Shown: one piece after another, positions 8,782 through 17,100 of the stretch | Layout: the number at the start of each line of letters is the position of its first letter | Numbering within the stretch: position 1 is the first letter of the stretch | Assembly: GCF_026262505.1 (NCBI RefSeq) | Contig: NC_067204.1 | Span: forward strand, 11,488,522-11,552,521 | Direction: 5' to 3' | Length of the DNA: 64,000 bases | Source of the DNA: Trichomonas vaginalis G3 | Lineage: Eukaryota; Parabasalia; Trichomonadida; Trichomonadidae | Notes under the pieces: model-generated | What the model saw: the letters and a program-made list of their open reading frames with translations, nothing else | The model's database searches: none | What the model was told of the DNA's origin: nothing | Translations under genes and position numbers: made by a program

Positions 8782-9642
8782 TCAATACTTTTTCAGCACT
8801 TTTCCGTAGTTATATATGAAAGACAATTCGAGATAAAAGTCATAGTACAATGGTATAATATGCTGCACACCATTTGTTGTGAACCAAACTTGAAAGTCAG
8901 AGAAACTGTTACTAGGTGGTTCGTAGAATTTAGAAGCAAAGTCATAAAAGTCCTTACCGATACATAGAAAACTATTGTTGCTTGAACTGAAACTTGCATG
9001 ACACATAACATTTTGAGGGTCGAACACATTTCTATAAACTGTCAAATCTGCTGGTGGAAGTATAAATTTAAATGGACCATCTGGTGGTAATGGTTCGTTC
9101 TGGTTTAGTAACCGAAGAAATTGTGCCCAAGAACGTTTGTCTACTCCCCAAAATAAAAACTCTGTATCTCTTGGAGGGTTAATTTCAATCTTTTGAAATG
9201 AAACGGTGGAGTTCATCTTGTCATATTCTAGTTTCAGATAGTATGTTCCATTTAGTAAAGAGTCGTATTTTTCTTGAAATTCCCAATAGTATTTGTTTAT
9301 TTGAGTTTGAAAGTCATTTAGAGTTTTCTCAAGACTTTCGTCTGAACGAACTGTAAAGATTTTCATTTCATCAAATTTGTCTATTAGACCATCAGAACCT
9401 TTATACTGCCCATGAAAATATACTGCGAACATAAATGCGTTAGTTCTATTTGAAAACAAAACTCTTCTAAATCCTATTGCCTTTGCATCTGAAGGACTTT
9501 GAAGCCAACGAACTGGATAGTCAAACCTGTATACTCGGGATGAAATTTCTTCATCTGAAATAGTCCTACCAGCATTTGTAAAGATATAGTCTAACGGTTT
9601 TGTATCTGCTACTTTTGTTCTTTGTTTTTCAACCTGAAGCAT
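8782..9642 (-). CDS. Putative minor virion protein of a window-wide family
   Basis: A 286-residue protein starting MLQVEKQRTKV. Homologues by eye: decayed copies at 14,134-14,986 (same element, other strand) and 50,020-50,904 (element C), and a more distant one at 43,369 (element B). The conserved C-terminal part has a serine-rich segment (ASFSSSNNSFLC), then YEPPS...FSDFQVWFTTNG and PLYYDFYLELSFIYNY, which looks like the last strands of a jelly roll. Each element has one near its penton-like or ATPase gene, so a structural role is inferred. It heads a minus-strand cluster with 9,708-11,634 and looks whole. Confidence 0.45.
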   Translation of the reverse strand: MLQVEKQRTKVADTKPLDYIFTNAGRTISDEEISSRVYRFDYPVRWLQSPSDAKAIGFRRVLFSNRTNAFMFAVYFHGQYKGSDGLIDKFDEMKIFTVRSDESLEKTLNDFQTQINKYYWEFQEKYDSLLNGTYYLKLEYDKMNSTVSFQKIEINPPRDTEFLFWGVDKRSWAQFLRLLNQNEPLPPDGPFKFILPPADLTVYRNVFDPQNVMCHASFSSSNNSFLCIGKDFYDFASKFYEPPSNSFSDFQVWFTTNGVQHIIPLYYDFYLELSFIYNYGKVLKKY

Positions 9643-9707
9643 TTAATATATGTAAAAATATATGGTTTAAAAAACGTTTTTACTTCATGCAATTTCATAT
9701 TTCTCAT

Positions 9708-10427
9708 CTAACAAACATGTTGTCTGACTGCTTGAGGGTTAGGTTGGTATCGTTCGAACTTGACACTTGCAATTCCTTCAATTGCATTCAAAATGTCTGA
9801 GTCGGAGTCAAACATTTGTTCTCTCTTTGTAGTCTTGAAAGCGTCAAGAAGTTTTGCAGCTGTTGTGACATTGCCATGTGCATAGTAAATGTGACCATCC
9901 AAATCTGTTATAGTCAATCTGAGATTGTGTCCTTTCTTATTTCCGTCTTGTATGGCAGCAAGTACTCCCATGAAGCCTTCTTTGTTCTTTCCTTTGTCAA
10001 AGTTTACTGTAAAGGTTCGACCGGATGTAATTTGACTTCTAACTTCACGATACTTTTCATATGCATATCTTGTTCTTTCCATGGGAGCATGTGCGTCTTC
10101 ACCTTTTCCTTTTTTCCTTCTCAAAGGATGCAATTGTTCGTCATGTTTCCAGTAGAATCTGGCAAAGCCGTCGTGTCCCTCAACTTGAGGTTCACTAACA
10201 TCGAAAGGCATGTCCATAAGACGTTCTTCTTCTAACCTCTCTAGTCTGTTTGGATAATTTGCACGTGCTGTTTCCAAATCCATTTCGTAGCGAAGACCAG
10301 ACAATTTGTCATAGACTTTTATGGGTCTTCCCTTCCTATATTTAAACTTCTTCGAAACTCTCCAACCATAACTTTGCAACTCTGCTTTTATTCTAGCAGA
10401 TTTTCTATCCATTCTATATGGGGGCAT
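9708..10427 (-). CDS. Basic, DNA-binding-like protein of the structural cluster
   Basis: 239 residues from ATG 10,427 (MPPYRMDRKSARIK); an upstream in-frame alternative start would overlap the next gene and is less likely. The first 60 residues are strongly basic (KKFKYRKGRPIKVY), and a second basic patch lies near HPLRRKKGKG. The C-terminal half looks folded (FTVNFDKG...LRLTITDLDGHIYYAHG). No family recognised; a core or DNA-condensing protein would fit. Its leader (AAAAAATATTTTTTTATTTT then TATAAAA before ATG) is nearly identical to those of the genes at 919 and 2,192. Confidence 0.5.
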   Translation of the reverse strand: MPPYRMDRKSARIKAELQSYGWRVSKKFKYRKGRPIKVYDKLSGLRYEMDLETARANYPNRLERLEEERLMDMPFDVSEPQVEGHDGFARFYWKHDEQLHPLRRKKGKGEDAHAPMERTRYAYEKYREVRSQITSGRTFTVNFDKGKNKEGFMGVLAAIQDGNKKGHNLRLTITDLDGHIYYAHGNVTTAAKLLDAFKTTKREQMFDSDSDILNAIEGIASVKFERYQPNPQAVRQHVC

Positions 10428-10456
10428 TTTTATAAAAATAAAAAAATATTTTTTCT

Positions 10457-11041
10457 TTACTTTACATAACCGCCTGAAGCCATAAGTCTTTGACGCCAAC
10501 CCATACCAGCTAATGAAGGTTGACTTGGTTTAGTTTGGAAACTAAACTTTGGTTTTGGTTTATCTTCAGTTTTTGGTTTCTCTTCTTCTATCGGTTTTTC
10601 GTCACTTTTCGGTTCCTTTGACTTTACTTCACTTGCAGGAATAGTTGTGTCGTCAACATCTTCATAAATATCATATGCCATTTGTTTTTGTTTTCCTTTC
10701 AACTTTTTGTGTTTGTTGTAAAGTTTAGAATATTTTGACTCTAAGTCAATGAGATGTTCTATAATGAACTGTTGGTCAGTGAAGTAAACTTTTCCATCTG
10801 TTGTCTCGAAAGCTCCTTCAGACTTCAATATTTTATTTGTGAGAGTCTGTTTCTTTTTTGAGATACTAGCCGTTCCATTTTTATGAAAAGTGACTTTATA
10901 GTTAGGGTTTGTATTTCCAGACCTGGCACTTTCTATTATTGAATTTTTCTCTTCATCTGTAAGTTCTTTGACAGGTTTTGACAATGGTTCTGAACTTTTT
11001 GTTTGTGGTGTCAAATCTACCGTTTCAACTTCTTCGGTCAT
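10457..11041 (-). CDS. Low-complexity charged protein, unknown
   Basis: 194 residues starting MTEEVETVDLTPQ. A central folded-looking part (YKVTFHKNGTASISKKKQTL...GKVYFTDQQFIIEHLIDL) with a short coiled coil is followed by a K/E/P-rich linker and a conserved-looking end GMGWRQRLMASGGYVK. Probably a virion or scaffold component by context. The ATG is preceded by TTTTTTACTGAGATGAA, the same 17-base leader as the gene upstream at 11,213. Confidence 0.5.
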   Translation of the reverse strand: MTEEVETVDLTPQTKSSEPLSKPVKELTDEEKNSIIESARSGNTNPNYKVTFHKNGTASISKKKQTLTNKILKSEGAFETTDGKVYFTDQQFIIEHLIDLESKYSKLYNKHKKLKGKQKQMAYDIYEDVDDTTIPASEVKSKEPKSDEKPIEEEKPKTEDKPKPKFSFQTKPSQPSLAGMGWRQRLMASGGYVK

Positions 11042-11058
11042 TTCATCTCAGTAAAAAA
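11042..11058 (-). promoter_or_regulatory. ACTGAGATGAA leader, copy 1
   Basis: TTTTTTACTGAGATGAA directly before the ATG of the 10,457 gene on the minus strand. Identical to the leader at 11,214. Confidence 0.6.
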
Positions 11059-11060
11059 TT

Positions 11061-11213
11061 TTAGTTTGGTTTGTTTTCAACTGGTTGTTGTTGTTTTTTA
11101 AGTCGGTCTAAAACTTCCTGAGGTATAGGAAGAACTTGACAAACACGTTGTGTAACTGCTGGAAGCCGACAAATCCATCTTGAACTCATTTGTCTCAATG
11201 CTGTATTGTTCAT
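11061..11213 (-). CDS. Small 50-residue basic protein
   Basis: A short gene, ATG 11,213 to TAA 11,061, beginning MNNTALRQMSSRWICRL and ending VENKPN. The middle (LPAVTQRVCQVLPIPQEVLDRL) is helical and mildly hydrophobic. It fits exactly between two genes of the same strand and has the same leader as its downstream neighbour, which argues that it is real despite its size. Function unknown; a small virion peptide would fit the cluster. Confidence 0.55.
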   Translation of the reverse strand: MNNTALRQMSSRWICRLPAVTQRVCQVLPIPQEVLDRLKKQQQPVENKPN

Positions 11214-11230
11214 TTCATCTCAGTAAAAAA
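11214..11230 (-). promoter_or_regulatory. ACTGAGATGAA leader, copy 2
   Basis: TTTTTTACTGAGATGAA directly before the ATG of the 50-residue gene on the minus strand. It is also the spacer that follows the stop of the 11,233 gene. Confidence 0.6.
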
Positions 11231-11232
11231 CT

Positions 11233-11634
11233 TTACATTCCCCACGTTTGAGGTGGTTGCGGTTGGTTATTGTTTACCCACTGTTGTGCATGGTTATATC
11301 CTCTGTTAAAGAATCTTTCACCTTGGTCCATATAGTGTCCTGCTTGGTTATAGTAGTCATTTGCTTTGTTATAATAGTTTCCTGCTTGTCTTCCTACATT
11401 GTCCATCCATCCTTGAACTTTTCCTCTTGTTTCAGGATTTGGAATAAGATTTGTTGCATCTCGTGCTACCTCCCAACCTTTCTGTACAGTTTGTATAATA
11501 GGTTGTGCTTTCTCTTTAAGTATACCTAATGTACTCAAAATCTTCCTTCCAACTCCAAATACACCTCTGGCTATTGTTCCCACTGCGGGTAAAAATCTGG
11601 ATGCAACTCCTGCTAACGCGCCAAATAAACCCAT
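11233..11634 (-). CDS. pVI-like amphipathic minor virion protein
   Basis: 133 residues. The first 35 (MGLFGALAGVASRFLPAVGTI...) form a glycine-rich hydrophobic, probably amphipathic helix. The rest is polar and rich in N, Q and Y (NYYNKANDYYNQAGHYMDQG), ending PQTWGM. The design resembles the membrane-disrupting protein VI of adenoviruses and the pVI-like proteins of Polintons. Similar small proteins stand at 14,991, 38,665 and 38,926. It is divergent from the integrase at 11,652 across a 17-base spacer. Confidence 0.5.
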   Translation of the reverse strand: MGLFGALAGVASRFLPAVGTIARGVFGVGRKILSTLGILKEKAQPIIQTVQKGWEVARDATNLIPNPETRGKVQGWMDNVGRQAGNYYNKANDYYNQAGHYMDQGERFFNRGYNHAQQWVNNNQPQPPQTWGM

Positions 11635-11651
11635 TTCTTATGGGTTAAAAA

Positions 11652-12557
11652 ATGACGAATTCAAACAAGGACCCCTATGTTTCTAAGGCAACAAAGAAAG
11701 CACTCATGATAAAAATCTTTAGTTCAACACCAAATGCTTGGTTTATGGATATCTTGGAAAACATTCCGAGAGTTAGAACAGATGGACCACCATACTGGCT
11801 AATATTTGTCGGTCAAAACACAAGATACTGTGAAGCCATACCATTATGGTCCAAAAATATTTTAGATGTGAAAACTGCTTTGACAATATTTGTTGACAAA
11901 TACCATCCAACAAAACTGACATCTGACTGTGAAAGTTCTTTCAAATCAGACGATGTAAAAAACTATCTGCGTTCAAAAAATGTAAACCAATATTTCATTG
12001 TCGACCAAAACCATTCTGCTCTTGGTGTCATTGACGGTTGTATAAAAATGTTAAGAGACTTAAACCAACCACAAGGTGGTGAAGCAAATGAAATGTCATA
12101 TGACGACAAATATAGACACTTCTCCATGGCAAAGATGAGACAAGTTTTAAATATTTACAATAGCCGTAAACAAAAAGGTTTGGGAAACCACTCCCCCGAA
12201 GAAATGAAAAACAACCCTGACTTAGAGAAAGACTATATATTTAATAATTTAGTCAAAAGAGACAAACAAGAAAGAATGCCGGGCTTCAAACTTCAGAAAG
12301 GTGACAAAGTAAAAATAGAAATACCTAAACGCGACCCATATGAAAATACTATTGACTATGACAACAATGGGAACCCGACAGGTACTCACATTCGTGTTCG
12401 TAAAAATAGAAGAAAGTATACAAGAGAATATTATGAAGTTTTAGGCAAACATGGCAAAATGTACACACTGCAAGCAGAAGATAAAACTACTATTGCCAGA
12501 CCTCGTTTTCAAACTTGTCAAAGTTCAAGGTGGTATACTTTCAAAGACAGTTCCTAA
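11652..12557 (+). CDS. Polinton integrase (retroviral-type DDE fold)
   Basis: 301 residues from ATG 11,652. The integrase core is recognisable: WFMDIL at the first acidic strand, KYHPTKLTSDCESSF at the second, and HSALGVIDGCIKMLRDLN in the third conserved block, with the later NIYNSRKQKGLGNHSPEEM segment typical of rve domains. A basic C-terminal part (IRVRKNRRKYTREYYEV) is SH3- or chromo-like. It is related by eye to the integrases at 57,415 and 48,132. The family inserts the element with a short target duplication. Confidence 0.8.
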   Translation: MTNSNKDPYVSKATKKALMIKIFSSTPNAWFMDILENIPRVRTDGPPYWLIFVGQNTRYCEAIPLWSKNILDVKTALTIFVDKYHPTKLTSDCESSFKSDDVKNYLRSKNVNQYFIVDQNHSALGVIDGCIKMLRDLNQPQGGEANEMSYDDKYRHFSMAKMRQVLNIYNSRKQKGLGNHSPEEMKNNPDLEKDYIFNNLVKRDKQERMPGFKLQKGDKVKIEIPKRDPYENTIDYDNNGNPTGTHIRVRKNRRKYTREYYEVLGKHGKMYTLQAEDKTTIARPRFQTCQSSRWYTFKDSS

Positions 12558-12608
12558 CAAATATAAGACAACTCCTGACGAATATGCTAAAGAAGTTGAA
12601 AATGACGA

Positions 12609-14115
12609 CTAAGCATTTCTATACCATGCGTAAACTGTCATGTAAGGTGGCATGTAGTCTTTACTTTGTCCCGTTGTTTGCGTATACCCTGAAACGCGAT
12701 GTGTATGGTTTCCATCTCCCTGAGTGTTACCCCAGAAACAATTTATAGCAAACTGAACTTCGTCTTTAACATCATATCCTTTACCTTTTTTCATTGCTGA
12801 CCAATCCCAAAAATTATGCTTATGCCAACCTGCTTGAGATGTACTTAAATCTATGTAGTGACTATGTGCAGGTAAATTTGCACCTGAAATCGTTTTACTT
12901 CCACCTGTTTCCTTTGAAGAGTTTGCACAATACAAAAACCTGTCGACTATTGAGTCCAAGTTCCAAAACCAAGTACTACTTCTGGTCTGGTAGAGTTCAT
13001 TGACGTATAAATAGAGCCTATAGGATATAATGTTTGAAGCATTTCTGTCTTTAATGTTTGAAGCTCTGTTTTGTCTGCTTTCTTGTCATATAAATCTTGA
13101 GCAGTGAATTTAATATTATGTTCATCCTTCATGACATAAACATCTTTACATCTAATGTTTCTCATCGTCGTTATGTCGTCATCCGATGTTAAACCTTGTG
13201 GAAAGTTAGGAGGTTTCCAATATAATACATCCCCATCAGGTTCTTCAACCGTTCCTTCAATACTTTCTATACCAACAGTTGTAAAACTTGTATGTGTATG
13301 GTTCTTGTCTGCTTTCTTCTCTAACTCATCGTTAACATATGTTTTTATCCGCTTTAAGGTCTAAACATCCTGAAACCCATCCTGTATCGGCTTTACTTTT
13401 TAAAATCTTCGATGTCCATTCATGGTACCAGTCAACCCTTTCTTTCATTTCGTTATCTTTTTCATCCACATATTCCTTATCTGCTTTCTTCTCTAACTTA
13501 CTAGCCACACATGCTAACTCATCGTTTAACATATGTTTTATCTGCTTTCTTTTCAAGGCTAACGTTTAAGTCTGTTATTTCAGATATAGAAATGTGTATG
13601 TCCAACGGCACTTTTCATGTTTAAGGTTTCTTGTAAGTTTGTAATATTTGCAATGGTATGTATATGAGTCTTTTTAGAATATTCGTTTTCAGCTCTTGTC
13701 ACTTCACTTGACATTTTATTGTCAACATATGTTTTGTCTGCTAGTTCAGGGATGAGTATGTTCTTTTGTTGCATAAGCTTTGTTAGCTCTTTTCTTCTTC
13801 TTTTGCTATTGCATCGTCTACATATGTTTTGTCTGCTTTGTTGTCAACATCTGCTTTCAAAAGAAGTTCAGATATAGGTTTCTCGTTTAAAGTTCCTTTT
13901 GTTGGATTTATACAAACAGTATGGTTCTTATTGTCTTGAAACAGAAAACTCATCTGTCATTGGGTTTAATGTCAGTTTTAAGTTTCCTTCTTTCAATGAC
14001 TCAGATATCTTAGAATAGTTTGAAAAGTTTGTTGTGTTTCTTATTTAGAGCTTGTATAATGAGTTTGTCGGTTGTGTTGTATTTCTCTCATCATAGACGC
14101 TGTTTCATTTGACAT
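12609..14115 (-). pseudogene. Phage-type fibre protein, broken
   Basis: Pieces along this minus-strand interval show a shaft of repeats KKADK.YVD (trimeric coiled-coil type) and KADKNHTHTSF, followed by the tip domain YPIGSIYTSMN...GGSKTI...LPAHSHYIDL...HTHRVSGYT...DYMPPYMTVYAWYR. This is the architecture of bacteriophage tail-fibre or short-tail proteins (phage collar / gp10 C-terminal type). The tip is almost identical to that of the 44,632 fibre, while a stretch of the shaft is almost identical in DNA to the 53,865 fibre. It begins at ATG 14,115 (MSNETASMM). Several breaks (about five or more). Confidence 0.75.
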
Positions 14116-14133
14116 TTTTATTCTAGATAAAAT

Positions 14134-14986
14134 ATGCTTCCAATAGAAAAAGAAAATTCAAGAGTTGCTACAACTAAACCATTAGATGAACTTTTTACGA
14201 ATGTCGGTCAAAAAGTTTGAGACAGAGAACCGTAAAGCATGAAGGCTATCGTTTTGACTACCCGTTAAGATGGTTAAGAGACCCATCCGTCACAAAAGCT
14301 ATTGGCTTTCGTAGAATGAAGTTCATTTCAGAAAGCCATACATGGTTTCCCATTTACGGTCGGTTTTGAAGTTCGATACTATAACAAAGAAAAACGTATG
14401 TATGAGAAATTTGAACAGGGAAAACTTTTACAAGTGAATTTGCTTGTAAACTTAGAAACAACTCTTCAAGCTTTTCAAGAAAAAATAAACGATATCTATA
14501 TCGAATATGCAAACCAAGTATAACATTGACGAGGAGAGTACCATCTCGATATTATATATGACAGGAAAAATGCAACTGTTAAAATCAATAGAATAGAAGA
14601 CCTTGGAGAAAACGTTTATATTTCTACAAAATATAACAACTTGGCATGGTATAGATTTATGAGGATGTTAAATCAGCCTGCAGCATATCCAGTACACCCG
14701 GACTTTTATGAAGTCGAAAACCCTAATGGAACATATGAAAATGTTTTCGACTCAGATGCTATTATCGTTCATGCTTTCATTTTCTGGTGCGCAAAACTCT
14801 TTTTTATGCTTGGCAAATGACTTTTACGAAAAACCTACAAAGCTATACGAACCACCAAGTGGAAGTATTTCAGACTTTCAAGTATGGTTTACAACAGATG
14901 GAAGAAAGAGAATAGTTCCATTATACCATGCGTTTTACTTAGAACTTAGTTTCATATACAACTACTATCGAACGGTAAAAATATAA
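14134..14986 (+). pseudogene. Decayed second copy of the 8,782 minor virion protein
   Basis: Begins MLPIEKENSRVATTKPLDELF, which aligns by eye with the start of the 8,782 product, and ends PLYHAFYLELSFIYNYYRTVKI, matching its end. It is on the opposite strand, between the fibre remnant and a pVI-like gene. About three or four breaks. Divergence from the 8,782 copy is large, so this is an old paralogue, not a recent duplication. Confidence 0.7.
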
Positions 14987-14990
14987 TTTT

Positions 14991-15233
14991 TTAATACGGT
15001 TGAGGTGTTGGATTTGGTTGCCAACTAGACTGTGGTGCAGGTTCAGGCTGTTGTATAACAGGGGCTTGTTCTTCTGGTTCGGGGTCTTTAGGTATAATAC
15101 CAACAAACTGACCTACTCTTTTACCAATATTTTTGACTCCGTTCCAAATTCCTCTTCCTACGGTTTTTATTCCATTCCATATACCTCTTCCAACATTTCG
15201 AAAGAAGTTTCCAATACTACTGAAGAAACCCAT
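14991..15233 (-). CDS. pVI-like amphipathic minor virion protein
   Basis: 80 residues: MGFFSSIGNFFRNVGRGIWNG, then a second and third turn of the same pattern (VGRGIWNGVKNIGKRVGQFVG), giving a clear amphipathic helix with tandem GRGIWNG repeats, then a proline/glutamine-rich tail. Resembles the lytic N-terminal helix of adenoviral protein VI. Preceded on its strand by the 15,252 gene. Confidence 0.5.
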   Translation of the reverse strand: MGFFSSIGNFFRNVGRGIWNGIKTVGRGIWNGVKNIGKRVGQFVGIIPKDPEPEEQAPVIQQPEPAPQSSWQPNPTPQPY

Positions 15234-15251
15234 TTTACTATATGTAAAAAT

Positions 15252-15614
15252 CTAATGTCCGCCTAGTCTCTTACGTTTCCTGTTGAGTTCCATAGCATTC
15301 TTTAACTGGAGCTCATACATTCTGTTTCTCCTCTGGTAGAAAACATATTCTGGGTCAACTCCTGTGTTCGCGTCATCTGCATAAAGTTGTTTATATCCCA
15401 CTTCGGGGTTTGTATAAAACTCTTTCCATCTCATATTTGCATACCATGGTGGCAAACCTAACGCAGCGTCATTTGACATGGCAGTTTGCATTTGTACATC
15501 TGTTGGCACTTGACCATAGTTTGCCATTGCAGTTTGTATTCTAACTTCATTTGGAATATTCTCTGGGTTTGGTTGTCCAGGTTGCTGTGCATTCGCTAAG
15601 TTCTGTGCGTCCAT
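15252..15614 (-). CDS. Unknown 120-residue protein with basic end
   Basis: Starts MDAQNLANAQQPGQPNPEN. Contains two similar segments, EVRIQTAMANYGQVP and DVQMQTAMSNDAALG, then a tyrosine-rich part (YANMRWKEFYTNPEVGYKQLY) and a basic end NRKRKRLGGH. Intact. Its place between pVI-like and membrane-type genes suggests a virion component; no family recognised. Confidence 0.5.
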   Translation of the reverse strand: MDAQNLANAQQPGQPNPENIPNEVRIQTAMANYGQVPTDVQMQTAMSNDAALGLPPWYANMRWKEFYTNPEVGYKQLYADDANTGVDPEYVFYQRRNRMYELQLKNAMELNRKRKRLGGH

Positions 15615-15637
15615 TTAATATTAGATAAAAATATCTC

Positions 15638-15769
15638 TTACGAGTACATATGCTGAACATTTGCAGGCATTGGTTCATCTTCATATTCTCTGTACTTTTC
15701 TGCCACGTCAAATAAATAAATGACACAATGGAAAAAACCTAAAACAAGTAGTCCTATTTCAAACCACAT
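15638..15769 (-). CDS. 43-residue single-pass membrane protein
   Basis: ATG 15,769 to TAA 15,638. MWFEIGLLVLGFFHCVIYLF forms one clear membrane segment, followed by a charged tail (DVAEKYREYEDEPMP) that would face the other side. Its first 16 bases overlap the end of the methylase gene, and it lies in line with the other minus-strand genes. Small membrane proteins are common in Polintons and related viruses; the specific role is unknown. Confidence 0.6.
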   Translation of the reverse strand: MWFEIGLLVLGFFHCVIYLFDVAEKYREYEDEPMPANVQHMYS

Positions 15770-16572
15770 TTACTTACTAGTAAAATTTCTTTGTTATGAC
15801 ACTTTCTCCGGTTTATAGGACCTCTCTCATATTCTATCTTGTCATATCTAAACTCATAGTCATGTATGTCCTCTAACCATCTCATAACGGTTTCCAAACC
15901 ACTTTTATCGGATGTAAAGTAAAAGCATGGATGGTTATGTAAAACGTCTAAAGTTTCTAAAGAGTCTCTCAAAGTCCAGTCTACTTGGTATTGAAAATCC
16001 CATGTGTTATAGAACGGCGGGTCCACTATAAAGAAAACATTTTCCTTGTCTTTATATTTTTCATACAACTCTGTCCAATGACATCTCACAAACTCTATAC
16101 CCTCAATATATTTTTCTATGTCCTCTTTGAAAACATTTGTATAGTTAAGATATAAAACTTTTGACATAAGTGTTTCAATGTCATGAACTCTTATAGCACC
16201 ACTATATAATAGTCTAGCAGATATACTATCCCAGTCTATATATTCTGCTTTTTTCAAAACCTCTCTCACAATATTTTTCTTATCTAATGGTATACGTTCC
16301 ATCTTACCTATAGGTATCTTTTCTTTTAACGCTTTCAATATATTGTTTGTGTCTGGTATATGTTTGAGACGGTCCATATAGTTGTCGAAGTCATTGCATA
16401 TAATCTTTGAGTCTGGGAATATTGTATGGCACAAATGGGATATATAGAAACTTCCACCGAACAAATCTACAAATGTTAGACCATTCGGTAGTTTCTTAAG
16501 TTCTCTCAATAGAATATCTTTACATCTACTCTTATTTCCAAAGAAGGGTAACGGTGGTTTTGTAAAATTCAT
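15754..16572 (-). CDS. D12-class N6-adenine DNA methyltransferase (Dam-like)
   Basis: 272 residues, intact, from ATG 16,572. N-terminal PPLPFFGNKSR (residues 6-16) is the SAM-site motif of D12 enzymes, FVDLFGGS (34-41) is the FxGxG-type loop, and DPPFYNT (about 185-191) is the DPPY catalytic motif. The length is typical of Dam-type enzymes, which methylate adenine, often in GATC. Bacterial-type Dam-like genes associated with Mavericks are known in Trichomonas, where 6-methyladenine is the main DNA mark. The true target here is unknown. The leader is short and AT-rich. Confidence 0.85.
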   Translation of the reverse strand: MNFTKPPLPFFGNKSRCKDILLRELKKLPNGLTFVDLFGGSFYISHLCHTIFPDSKIICNDFDNYMDRLKHIPDTNNILKALKEKIPIGKMERIPLDKKNIVREVLKKAEYIDWDSISARLLYSGAIRVHDIETLMSKVLYLNYTNVFKEDIEKYIEGIEFVRCHWTELYEKYKDKENVFFIVDPPFYNTWDFQYQVDWTLRDSLETLDVLHNHPCFYFTSDKSGLETVMRWLEDIHDYEFRYDKIEYERGPINRRKCHNKEILLVSKCGLK

Positions 16573-16985
16573 TTATATATAATAATAAAAATGTTTTTTT
16601 CCTGAAAAGTGACAGAAAAGTGACAAAACATGAAAACTACTCGGTCAAAGTCTTGTCGGTTTTGTAAAATAACCGTCCTATCTTGTTTTCAAATGGAGAA
16701 AAGGCTTCTCAAAGTATACTTCCTTGGAACGCCCGTAACTTTTCTGTAGCGACGATAGACCCTTACTTGTCCGGACAAAGTTCTACTATTTTGAGTGCTC
16801 TACCAAAAAAGTCAACGACGACGACTCTCAAAAATTTTTATGGGCTAGAAGGGGCGCAGCCCCTGGGAAGCCCCCTATACCCAAAAAACTTCATTTTATA
16901 CTTCATTTATACTAAACATCTTCAGGGCTAGAGGGCACGAAGTGCCTGGAGGCCCCACTACCTTTTTTTTTTTTTTTTTTTATTA
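16573..16985. other. Probable right terminal region of Polinton A
   Basis: Gene-free and less AT-rich than its surroundings. Holds two hairpins in similar settings (GGGGCGCAGCCCC at 16,851-16,863 and GGCACGAAGTGCC at 16,934-16,946, each after GGGCTAGA and before a GG.GGCCCC-like end) and a 19-base T run at 16,963-16,981. The left terminal repeat is outside the window, so the end cannot be proven. Confidence 0.4.
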
Positions 16986-17053
16986 AATAAATGGCATACA
17001 ACATCCTCTAAAATTCGATAATCTATTTTATCTGGTTTTACTTGTTGGGTCAT
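16986..17053 (-). pseudogene. 5' fragment of an element gene with its leader
   Basis: From ATG 17,053 about 22 codons (MTQQVKPDKIDYRILEDVV) run on the minus strand before entering the T run. The leader (17,054-17,100) has the shared cassette's AATTAAAGTTAATTTTTAT and TTCTTACATAA. It may be a scrap of another element; the parent gene is not recognisable. Confidence 0.4.
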
Positions 17054-17100
17054 TTATGTAAGAATAAAAATTAACTTTAATTTTTTTAATGGTTTATAAA

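Larger units (their letters stand above)
1..16985. mobile_element. Polinton A (Maverick), left end outside the window
   Basis: A Polinton/Maverick-type element. Seen here: penton-like protein, superfamily 3 helicase, HerA/FtsK-type packaging ATPase, a KilA-N/GIY-YIG-like protein, a structural gene cluster on the minus strand (8,782-11,634), DDE integrase, fibre-like gene, two more small structural genes and a D12 adenine methylase. The capsid and polymerase genes are not present and presumably lie to the left. The right end is probably near 16,985, where a GC-rich hairpin pair and a 19-base T run precede host-like DNA. A 3.7-kb inverted-repeat island is nested at 5,074-8,775. Many genes look whole; I see roughly a dozen breaks in the rest. 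Near-identity of its fibre gene to those of elements B and C suggests a young age, but no matching terminal repeat is available to date it. Confidence 0.85.

Noticed and set aside
16963-16981. T run as the poly(A) end of a retroposed gene or LINE
   Set aside because: There is no reverse transcriptase or target duplication nearby; GC-rich hairpins and Polinton genes on the left fit an element end better.
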